Of a stretch of DNA of 35,230 nt, positions 7,155 through 14,135 are shown piece after piece. The stretch's first letter is position 1. Each line of letters opens with the position of its first letter. The notes under the pieces are model-generated. The model saw only the letters and a list, made by a program, of their open reading frames with translations, had not been told where the DNA came from and did not search any database. The position numbers and the translations under genes are program-made. Source of the DNA: Lachnospiraceae bacterium (GTDB lineage: Bacteria; Bacillota; Clostridia; Lachnospirales; Lachnospiraceae); the NCBI GenBank assembly GCA_017521195.1, contig JAFXGP010000093.1, forward strand, positions 1-35,230, written 5' to 3'.

Positions 7155-8002
7155 ATAAAATCCTTATATATAGTTTCTATAATTTTTTTTGCTACATTTA
7201 CGCCGGTGGCAGTTTCAATGCCTTCGATTCCAGGCATAACATTAATTTCGCAAAAATAGGGTTTATCTTTACCGAATAGTAAATCGATTCCCAGAAAATC
7301 CAAACCTGTTTGATTATAGATATCTTTTGCAATCTGACGGATTTGTGGGGTGATTTCAAAAGGTTCCACAGAGGCACCCAATGCTACGTTTGCCCTGAAA
7401 TCACCTTGGGATTTTCTCTGCATGCAGGCAACAACCTCTCCCCGAATACTGTAGAATCTCATATCTCTTCCGAAACTGTTGGTTATGAATTCTTCAAATA
7501 ACCATTCTTTTTCCATTCCGTATGTACGGGAAAGATTCTGCAAATCCTCCGGTTTTTCAATTAAGGAAATCTGTTCTCCCATAGAGCTTTCCAATCCCTT
7601 GGCTACAAAAGGTGTACCAAGGATTTGTACAATGTCTTCATATTTAAGCAGAGCTGTTCCCAGTAAATACTTAGGTACAAGAAATTCGTCGGAACAAAGT
7701 TTTTTTACCTGTTCGTATTTATTGATGTATATGTTGTACGCATCTAAGGGATTGTAACTTTTTATTGCTATAGAATTAATTTCATCTTTTACTTTTCCCC
7801 ATTTATAACGGTTAATGACAAATTCTCTTTTTTCTAATTTGGTGCCGTTATTTATAAGTCCGTTTTCCGAAATAATGGTGTCATGAATTCCTACAATTTT
7901 TAAATCAATTCCCAGGTTTGCTGCTTCCTCCACAAGTCGGTTGCAAGTGTAGGCATTTGTCATTTGATTGTATTTTTCAATGATGTATCCGCTAATTGGC
8001 AT
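7151..8002 (-). CDS. RimK-like ATP-grasp ligase
   Basis: 283 residues. The ATP-grasp fold is visible as PFVAKGLESSMGEQI (131-145, ATP-binding lysine and glycine loop), EWLFEEFI (166-173), FGRDMRFYSIRGEVVACMQR (177-196), and the metal motif FCEINVMPGIEG (250-261). The run FRANVALGA (202-210) is typical of RimK/LysX proteins, which form amide bonds by adding amino acids such as glutamate to a carboxyl group through an acyl phosphate. The gene overlaps the Mur-type ligase gene by 4 bp and follows the thioredoxin gene by 20 bp. The substrate is unknown. A GAAAGG ribosome binding site precedes the ATG at slightly long spacing. Confidence 0.85.
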   Translation of the reverse strand: MPISGYIIEKYNQMTNAYTCNRLVEEAANLGIDLKIVGIHDTIISENGLINNGTKLEKREFVINRYKWGKVKDEINSIAIKSYNPLDAYNIYINKYEQVKKLCSDEFLVPKYLLGTALLKYEDIVQILGTPFVAKGLESSMGEQISLIEKPEDLQNLSRTYGMEKEWLFEEFITNSFGRDMRFYSIRGEVVACMQRKSQGDFRANVALGASVEPFEITPQIRQIAKDIYNQTGLDFLGIDLLFGKDKPYFCEINVMPGIEGIETATGVNVAKKIIETIYKDFI

Positions 8003-8022
8003 AATTTGTATTTACCTTTCTG

Positions 8023-8679
8023 TTATTCCTTGCTATAAATCATGTTAATGCCCTTCTGCAGGGTAGCATCATCAATAGCACCTCTGGCATGGGCAATCAG
8101 GTTTCCGTCTGCATCGATAAAATAAGTAGTAGGCAGAGAAGAAACAGAATAGGTAATGGCAGCGCTGTAGTTAGTATCGTAATATACAGGGAAAGAATAT
8201 CCGCTTTCTTCGATAAAAGAGGAAGCTATTTCCACAGTTTCTCTGGAACCATCAGTTATATTTACCATTAAAAAAGAAATATCATTACCATAAGTTTGAT
8301 AAGCTTCGTCAAAATCCGGCATTTCCATCTTACATGGACCGCACCAGCTTGCCCAGAAGTTTACGATGATTGGTTTTCCGAAAAAGTCGGATAGGTTTAT
8401 TTCATTGCCTTCTATATCATAGACTGTAAAATTCGGAGCCTGAGTAAGCTGAACATCGGCAGATGATGAAGAGTCTTCAGAGTTATTGCCATTATTTTCT
8501 GATGATTGGGAATCATTGGCAACAGTATTAGTAGTGTCATCTGTACTTTCAACACCCTCCTCTACAGATAATGAATCCAATGTAAAATCAGCGCTTAAAC
8601 TATTGTATAGAACAGAAGCACCCACCATTAAAACTATAAATAAAACTATTAAAATCAAAGTTTTCTTTTTACTGTTCAT
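8023..8679 (-). CDS. TlpA/ResA-like membrane-anchored thioredoxin
   Basis: 218 residues. A basic start and one membrane segment (7-26) anchor it, so the rest faces outside. A Ser/Asn/Asp-rich linker (about 35-78) leads to a thioredoxin domain with the active site WCGPC (112-116) and the cis-proline LPTT (P183). The TlpA type reduces or exchanges disulfides outside the membrane and normally receives electrons from CcdA, encoded just upstream. The absence of cytochrome c genes here suggests a role other than cytochrome maturation. AAAAGGAAA precedes the ATG. Confidence 0.9.
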   Translation of the reverse strand: MNSKKKTLILIVLFIVLMVGASVLYNSLSADFTLDSLSVEEGVESTDDTTNTVANDSQSSENNGNNSEDSSSSADVQLTQAPNFTVYDIEGNEINLSDFFGKPIIVNFWASWCGPCKMEMPDFDEAYQTYGNDISFLMVNITDGSRETVEIASSFIEESGYSFPVYYDTNYSAAITYSVSSLPTTYFIDADGNLIAHARGAIDDATLQKGINMIYSKE

Positions 8680-8757
8680 ATAAACATTTCCTTTTCCATT
8701 ACTTAGAATATTCGGTATTAATGATTAGCTGGTTGTAAATATGAAAATAAGTATATT

Positions 8758-9420
8758 CTAGCTTAATATTGCCAGCAATTTTCCTAAAGTTCCGGTGGCC
8801 ATCATTACGCCGACAATAATTAGAAGAATACCGGAAACAGTATTAATAATTTTATAATTTCTCTTAATAAAATCAAAAGTTGTTTTTAGTTTTTGGATCA
8901 AAACAGCACTCAAAATAAAGGGTATCCCAAGCCCCAAAGAATATGCAAGTAACATTAACATTCCTGTCATTGTTTTACCCTGCTGGGAAGCCATCATAAG
9001 TGCCGAACCAAGGAAAGCTCCAACACAAGGTGTCCACCCGATAGAGAATATAATACCAAAAAGAATGGAAGAAAAGAAATTCAAATTATCGGTATTAAAA
9101 CTTTTATGACCACCTTGAAACAAATTTAATTTAAAAATTCCTAAATAATTCAGACCAAATAGGATAACAATGAAACCGGAAACAATATTTACTACGGTTT
9201 GATATTCTTTTAAAAGACTTCCAAAAGTACCGGCCAAGGCTCCTAAGGAAATAAAAATGATAGTAAATCCTAATATAAACCCTAACGCAGAAGTTAGGGT
9301 TTTCTTTGTATTTTTTGTGTCGCTGCCTGCAAAATAAGAAATATAAATTGGCAACATAGGCAGCAGACAAGGGGATATAAAGGTTATGATTCCTTCCAAA
9401 AAAGATATAAAATATAGCAT
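8758..9420 (-). CDS. ccdA: CcdA/DsbD-family transmembrane electron transporter
   Basis: 220 residues and six predicted membrane segments. The two redox cysteines lie in the expected places: SPCLLPMLP (C18) in the first segment and WTPCVG (C132) in the fourth. CcdA passes electrons from cytoplasmic thioredoxin to an external thioredoxin-like protein, here the TlpA-like product encoded next. The ATG follows CCGGAG and lies only 37 bp after the SDR stop codon, with no terminator between, so the SDR promoter may drive the whole run. Confidence 0.93.
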   Translation of the reverse strand: MLYFISFLEGIITFISPCLLPMLPIYISYFAGSDTKNTKKTLTSALGFILGFTIIFISLGALAGTFGSLLKEYQTVVNIVSGFIVILFGLNYLGIFKLNLFQGGHKSFNTDNLNFFSSILFGIIFSIGWTPCVGAFLGSALMMASQQGKTMTGMLMLLAYSLGLGIPFILSAVLIQKLKTTFDFIKRNYKIINTVSGILLIIVGVMMATGTLGKLLAILS

Positions 9421-9457
9421 AAAAGATATCTCCGGTTTTTAATGTTTATAAGAAAAT

Positions 9458-10204
9458 TTAGGTTCTGGCCAAACCATCTACGTACAAGATTTGTCCTGTA
9501 ATATAAGAAGCTTCCTCAGATGCTAAAAATACAAATGCATTGGCAATGTCTTCCGGCTGACCTAAACGTCCCAAAGGAATTCTGGCAATCAATGGCTCAA
9601 TCATTTCCTTCGGAACAGCTTTCATCATGTCTGTTTCTGTAATACCCGGTCCAACTGCATTTACACGGATTCCTTTTGGAGCTAATTCTCTTGCAAGGGA
9701 TAAGGTAAATCCATTTACTGCAAACTTAGAGGTCGGATAAGTAAATCCACTGGGCTGCGCATCACGGCTTACCATAGAAGAAGTACTTAAGATAACTCCG
9801 CTGTTTGCTTTTAACATCCAATCAACAGCTGCTTTAGAAGCAGTATACACACCTTTTACATTTAAATCCATAACTTTATCAAATAATTCTTCTGTATAAT
9901 CCACAAAAGGAGTTTTTTCGGAAACTCCTGCATTGTTAACAAGAATATCAATGGTTCCATATTTGTTACCGACTTCATCAAAAGCTTTCTTTACATCAGC
10001 AGCATCGCTTAGATTAGGCCAAATACCTTCCACAACGGCATTCGGATATTTTTCTCTTAAAGTAGTCACAGCTTTGTCAGCTGTTTCCTGGCGGCTGGCG
10101 CAGAGAACAACTTTAGCACCTTCTCTTAAAAAAGCTTCTACAGTAGCAAAACCGATTCCACGGCTTCCTCCGGTAACAATAGCAACTTTGTTTTTTAATC
10201 TCAT
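9458..10204 (-). CDS. Short-chain dehydrogenase/reductase
   Basis: 248 residues of the classical SDR type. The cofactor motif is TGGSRGIG (11-18), followed by NNAG, the catalytic Ser in STSSM, and YPTSK with the catalytic Tyr and Lys; the C-terminus IPLGRLGQPEDIA is typical of FabG-like reductases. It should oxidise or reduce a hydroxyl/keto group with NAD(P)H. The overall sequence is also reminiscent of BaiA hydroxysteroid dehydrogenases from gut clostridia, but this is not decisive. AGGAGG precedes the ATG. It is the first gene of the minus-strand run and is divergent from the HAD phosphatase gene. Confidence 0.9.
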   Translation of the reverse strand: MRLKNKVAIVTGGSRGIGFATVEAFLREGAKVVLCASRQETADKAVTTLREKYPNAVVEGIWPNLSDAADVKKAFDEVGNKYGTIDILVNNAGVSEKTPFVDYTEELFDKVMDLNVKGVYTASKAAVDWMLKANSGVILSTSSMVSRDAQPSGFTYPTSKFAVNGFTLSLARELAPKGIRVNAVGPGITETDMMKAVPKEMIEPLIARIPLGRLGQPEDIANAFVFLASEEASYITGQILYVDGLART

Positions 10205-10234
10205 AAAAAAACCTCCTCATTAATTTATAATAAT

Positions 10235-10266
10235 AGTAATTGTTACTGATACTATAAATATATCAG
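10235..10266. promoter_or_regulatory. Overlapping palindromes in the SDR/HAD divergent intergenic region
   Basis: AGTAA-TTG-TTACT (10235-10247) adjoins CTGATA-N9-TATCAG (10246-10266). Both lie upstream of the SDR start, where its promoter is expected, and could be operators. No regulator gene is adjacent. Confidence 0.35.
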
Positions 10267-10385
10267 ATATTTGCATAAAAATCTATACTTATATGAAAAA
10301 TTATAATAAAATCATTATATGAATATACATGGAACATTCGTAAGAGAGTAATTTCTATATGAGGGAACAGATAAGAGGGAAAACT

Positions 10386-11261
10386 ATGATTAAAGTAATT
10401 GCAAGTGACATGGATGGTACACTGTTAAATAACAATCATGTATTTAGTGCAAAAACCATTGAAAGCCTGAAAAAAGCATGTGAAAAGGGAATCCGCTTTA
10501 TGGTAGTTACGGGGAGAAATTACATTAGCGCCCTACATCCTTTGGAAGGTACCGGATTAGTATGTGATTATATATTAAGCAGTGGAGCAGAAATCAGAAA
10601 TTCAAAAAAAGAAGTTCAGATGTCTATTACATTAACATTTGATGAATGTGAACATCTTTATTATAAACTGAAAAAATATGTACCGGGAGTGATGTTCTGT
10701 TCTGAACAAATGAACTATATCCTCGGAACCTTTGAAGAGGCTGACAATGCTTTGTTGGATTATATAAAATTTTTCCACGATACGAAGGATAGGGATGAAT
10801 TAAGAAAAACCGCGTTATATAAAGAAATGTGGAGTAGAACTAAAGCATTACCCAACTTTGAAGATTTGCGAGATAATAACGTACCTATTTCCAAAATGTT
10901 TTTGGTTTCTGATGATTGGAAATTGCTGTTGGAAATAAAAAAAGAACTGGAAAAAGAAGAGAATTATGCTGTTAGTTCTTCCTTTAAAAACAATTTGGAA
11001 ATAACACATATTAAAGCTCAAAAAGGACCAATTTTAAAACAATACATAGAATCTCTTGGTTACACCATGGATGAAGTTATGGTTCTGGGAGATAGCTTAA
11101 ACGATTGCTCTATGTTAGAAATGGATTTCGGAGCTACCATTGCTATGGCAAATGCTGATGAGGAAATAAAGAAAGTTGCTAAATATATCACAAAAAGCAA
11201 TGAGGAAGACGGAGTTGCTTATGTGATAGATGAAATGCTTAAGATGTACGGCATTGGGTAA
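10386..11261 (+). CDS. Cof-type HAD-IIB phosphatase
   Basis: 291 residues. The HAD nucleophile motif DMDGTLL (D8, D10) is at the N-terminus, VVTGR is motif II, and GDSLNDCSML near residue 235 is motif IV; a long cap domain lies between, as in the Cof/YidA subfamily. These enzymes dephosphorylate small phosphometabolites. I place the start at 10386, after AGAGGG, rather than at 10359, since relatives begin with the MIKVIASDMDGT-like strand. Confidence 0.92.
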   Translation: MIKVIASDMDGTLLNNNHVFSAKTIESLKKACEKGIRFMVVTGRNYISALHPLEGTGLVCDYILSSGAEIRNSKKEVQMSITLTFDECEHLYYKLKKYVPGVMFCSEQMNYILGTFEEADNALLDYIKFFHDTKDRDELRKTALYKEMWSRTKALPNFEDLRDNNVPISKMFLVSDDWKLLLEIKKELEKEENYAVSSSFKNNLEITHIKAQKGPILKQYIESLGYTMDEVMVLGDSLNDCSMLEMDFGATIAMANADEEIKKVAKYITKSNEEDGVAYVIDEMLKMYGIG

Positions 11262-11335
11262 TTAAGATGTAATGAAATGTAAATCAGGAAAAAATGATTA
11301 TATAAAAATATTAGTATTAAAAAGGAGATAAAGTC

Positions 11336-11638
11336 ATGGTAAAACACGTAATTTTATGGCAGTTAAAAGATGAATTAACAGCAGGGGAAAAAGCAACTAT
11401 CAAAAAAGAAATGAAAGAAAGCTTAGAGGCATTAGTAGGAAAAATTCCGGGACTTGTAGAATTAAAAATCCAGACAGAATATTTAGCAAGTTCCAATGCA
11501 GAAGTTATGTTGGATTCTACATTTGAAGATGAGACAGCATTAAAGGTATATGCAACTCATCCGGAACATGTGGCAGTGGCAGACGGAAAAGTAAGACCTT
11601 ATACAAAAGTGAGATTTTGCATGGATTATGAGCTGTAG
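11336..11638 (+). CDS. Dabb family stress-responsive alpha/beta-barrel protein
   Basis: 100 residues starting MVKHVILWQLKDEL, the usual opening of Dabb-domain proteins, and ending with the strand VRFCMDYEL. HPEHVAVADGKVRPY is the conserved C-terminal helix region. The fold is a dimeric ferredoxin-like barrel; the role is unknown in most bacteria. AAAAAGGAGATAAAGTC provides a strong ribosome binding site. Confidence 0.9.
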   Translation: MVKHVILWQLKDELTAGEKATIKKEMKESLEALVGKIPGLVELKIQTEYLASSNAEVMLDSTFEDETALKVYATHPEHVAVADGKVRPYTKVRFCMDYEL

Positions 11639-11756
11639 TTGGAAGTTAATTATATAGTTGAGAGAATTTGTCATAATATAATAACAAACGATGACAGGAA
11701 TTGTGGCCACTGAACCAGTGGTAAATACTCTGTGGTGTAGAAAAACCAAGAAATTT

Positions 11757-11785
11757 TTGAATATTTTGAACAGAGTAGTTATGCT
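11757..11785 (+). promoter_or_regulatory. Putative promoter of the Fic leader
   Basis: TTGAAT (11757-11762), 17-bp spacer, TATGCT (11780-11785). RNA would start near 11792, giving a leader of about 220 nt before the Fic start. A second -10-like TATAAT is at 11978-11983 without a good -35. Confidence 0.45.
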
Positions 11786-11848
11786 GTTTCATTAATTGTT
11801 TTATTTTTTGACCGGTTTGAGATATGTATAAGATTGGATATTGCCTTT

Positions 11849-11965
11849 TATGGGATAATGATAAACTATGAAATTAACTGTAATTTGGGGAGTATCCCAT
11901 AGTTTGTGTAAACCTTCAAACTGATGTAAGAAATCACAGTTTTTTGAAAAAACAGTGATTTTTTT
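11849..11965 (+). promoter_or_regulatory. Attenuator-like leader of the Fic gene: competing stems and terminator
   Basis: Several pairings exclude each other. TATGGGATA (11849-11857) matches TATCCCATA (11893-11901). AAACTATG (11863-11870) matches CATAGTTT (11898-11905). AGTTTG (11901-11906) matches CAAACT (11917-11922). A terminator hairpin follows: AAATCAC-A-GTTTTTT (11931-11945) with AAAAAAC-A-GTGATTT (11947-11961), then T residues to 11965. ACTGTAATTT (11877-11886) can pair with the terminator's first arm AAATCACAGT (11931-11940) in nine of ten positions, the arrangement expected of an antiterminator. This fills most of the gene-free stretch 11639-12011. The remainder holds a small CCACTG/CAGTGG hairpin at 11707-11721. 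Confidence 0.5.
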
Positions 11966-12011
11966 GAAAAAACGGAGTATAATATTACAAAAAAGTGAAA
12001 GAAGTGAAAAA

Positions 12012-13094
12012 ATGGAACCATATAAAGCATCAAAATTACCGTTAGAGTATAAAATTGATAAAGAAATGCTACGTTTAATTGCAGAAGCAAATGAAAAATA
12101 TGGTGAGTATAAATCATTACTCAATACATTAGAATTTGATTCCGCATTTTTTCTGGATTCAGTTTTGTTGAATGAAAGTTATAAGTCTACTCAGATTGAA
12201 GGAACTCAGATTTCTCAGGATGAAATGTATTATTTAAAATATATGGAAAATACAGATGATAACAGAGAAATTCAAAATTTAAAGAAAACAATAGAATTTG
12301 GATATAAGGAAATACGTAACGGTTCACAGATTAATTTGGGTATGGTAAACAGAATGCATCAAATTTTATTGGATAGTGTTCGTGGATCTCAAAAAACTCC
12401 CGGACAAATTCGTACAACACAGAATTGGATTGGTCCAAGGGGAGTAGGAATAGAGGGTGCAACTTTTATCCCACCTGTTCCGGAGGATGTACCGGAATTA
12501 TTGTTAAATTTATACGAATATATGAATGATCAGTTTATAGATCCTAAATTAGTTAATTTGGCAATATCCCATGTACAATTTGAAACGATACATGCTTATA
12601 AAGATGGCAATGGAAGATTAGGTAGAGCATTGATTCCGGTGCAAATGTCTCTGCTTGATAATGAAAAACCGATTTTGTATTTATCAGAAATTCTAGAATT
12701 ATACAAGCCATCTTATCAGCGATATTTAATGGAGAGCAGAAGAGGTAATATTGTAGGATTTATTAAGTTCTTTTTACAATGTGTAATAGATCAGTGCAAC
12801 AGCTATATATATAAGATATCTAAGATTAAAGAGATTTATCGGGAAGATATGAAGAAAATAGAATGTATGAAAGGAAATTCTGTTTATCGGATTATGCCGG
12901 TAATTATGAAGCAGATTGTATTTACCAAGAAAGAGGTTCAAGATGAATCAGGAGTGTCTGTGAATGCTGTTTCCAAGATTATAAATCAGCTTGTTGAACT
13001 GGGAATTATCATTCCGGATTCTACGGTTATTAAGAAGGGCTATAGATATCAGAGTATATATGAAGTATTTGTGGGAAATAAGGATTATATATAA
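12012..13094 (+). CDS. Fic family protein (AMPylator-like, class II)
   Basis: 360 residues. An N-terminal Fic-N domain carries the inhibitory-helix motif STQIEG (59-64), matching (S/T)xxxE(G/N) of class II Fic proteins. The active loop is HAYKDGNGRLGR (H194 to R205), close to HPFxDGNGRxGR but with Pro-Phe changed to Ala-Tyr. A C-terminal winged-helix segment (KKEVQDESGVSVNAVSKIIN) suggests DNA binding. Fic enzymes move AMP or another nucleotide part onto a target hydroxyl; the target is unknown. The ATG at 12012 has a weak purine-rich ribosome site and lies downstream of the attenuator-like leader. An in-frame start at 11955 would fall inside the terminator hairpin. Confidence 0.92.
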   Translation: MEPYKASKLPLEYKIDKEMLRLIAEANEKYGEYKSLLNTLEFDSAFFLDSVLLNESYKSTQIEGTQISQDEMYYLKYMENTDDNREIQNLKKTIEFGYKEIRNGSQINLGMVNRMHQILLDSVRGSQKTPGQIRTTQNWIGPRGVGIEGATFIPPVPEDVPELLLNLYEYMNDQFIDPKLVNLAISHVQFETIHAYKDGNGRLGRALIPVQMSLLDNEKPILYLSEILELYKPSYQRYLMESRRGNIVGFIKFFLQCVIDQCNSYIYKISKIKEIYREDMKKIECMKGNSVYRIMPVIMKQIVFTKKEVQDESGVSVNAVSKIINQLVELGIIIPDSTVIKKGYRYQSIYEVFVGNKDYI

Positions 13095-13172
13095 AGCACT
13101 TTCTTGTATTACCATTCATTTTTCAGTATACTTAGAGAAAGATTTGATGAGTTCATCGAAAGGACAAAAACC

Positions 13173-14072
13173 ATGAAATATTTACTTAGAAGTATGTTAT
13201 TCGTACCGGCATATAACGAAAAATTTTTAAATAAAGCAATCACTTGTGAAGCAGATGCCATTATTTTTGATATGGAAGATGCGGTACCTAAGGGAAAGAG
13301 ACCGGAAGCCCGTATTATGTTGAAGAAGTATTTAGATATGGGTGTATTTCGTGGAAAACAGTTGTTTATACGTGTGAATCAGTTGGGAACAGATGATTTG
13401 CCGGAAGATTTGAAATTGATTACAGATAATCAGATTACAGGAATTGTAGTTCCTAAAATTACAGATGTAGGTAATATCAAAGCTTTTGAGGCTTTGTTGG
13501 ATTTTGTAGAAAACAGAGAAGGATTGGAGAGAGGTAGTCTGAAGTTATTGCCGTTAATTGAGAATGCGCAGGCAGTTATTAATGTGGATTCTATTGCAGC
13601 AGGAAGTAAGAGAAACATTGCTATTCTTTTTGGTGGAGAAGATTATCTGGATAGTGTATCGGGAATTAATGATTGTCCAAGACGTGCTTTTGAGATGCCA
13701 CGTACCATGATTGTTATGGCAGCCAGAACCCATGGACTCTTGCCAATTGATACTCCTTATTTGGATTTGAAAAATGAAGAGGGGTTCTTAGAAGAAGAAT
13801 ATGCGTCTGTTGCTATGGGATTTGCAGGATGTCTGATTGTTAATCCGGTGCAGCTTCCATGGTGTAACAAAGTGTTTACTCCTTCCGAAGTAGAGATTCA
13901 GCATGCTAAAGATATGATTGCAGAAGTGAATAAGATTCAGGCAGCAGGAGGAAGTGTTGCGGTATTAAATGGTAAGATGATTGGTCCTCCAATGTTGAAG
14001 AGAGCAAATAAGGTTATGGCATTGGTAGAGTTAATAGAAGAGTTTAAAGCAGCGGGCAAGATTAATTGGTAA
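13173..14072 (+). CDS. HpcH/HpaI aldolase/citrate lyase family protein (CitE-like CoA-ester lyase)
   Basis: 299 residues, a TIM-barrel CitE-like protein. DMEDAVP (33-39), IRVN with Arg67, LIENAQ with E130, and FGGEDYLD with E156/D157 fit the substrate and Mg2+ ligands of malyl- or citramalyl-CoA lyases. It should cleave or form a C-C bond in a beta-hydroxyacyl-CoA such as malyl-CoA or citramalyl-CoA. The citrate lyase alpha and gamma subunits are absent, so it is not part of classical citrate lyase. AAGGAC precedes the ATG at 13173. A carboxyltransferase gene follows after 63 bp, presumably in the same operon. Confidence 0.9.
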   Translation: MKYLLRSMLFVPAYNEKFLNKAITCEADAIIFDMEDAVPKGKRPEARIMLKKYLDMGVFRGKQLFIRVNQLGTDDLPEDLKLITDNQITGIVVPKITDVGNIKAFEALLDFVENREGLERGSLKLLPLIENAQAVINVDSIAAGSKRNIAILFGGEDYLDSVSGINDCPRRAFEMPRTMIVMAARTHGLLPIDTPYLDLKNEEGFLEEEYASVAMGFAGCLIVNPVQLPWCNKVFTPSEVEIQHAKDMIAEVNKIQAAGGSVAVLNGKMIGPPMLKRANKVMALVELIEEFKAAGKINW

Positions 14073-14135
14073 ATGTTGGCTGTGAAAAGGGCAGAAGAAC
14101 TAGTGCTAAAAGATAGCAAAGGTTAGGGAAAATAT

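Noticed and set aside
9458-10204. Calling the SDR a bile-acid dehydrogenase (BaiA) or FabG
   Set aside because: The sequence is reminiscent of both, but no bai or fatty-acid synthesis genes are nearby and SDR substrate cannot be told from these motifs.
11801-12124. Possible transposase remnant on the minus strand opposite the Fic leader
   Set aside because: I recognise no transposase motif, terminal repeats or target duplication, and the inverted repeats are better explained as RNA stems of the Fic leader.
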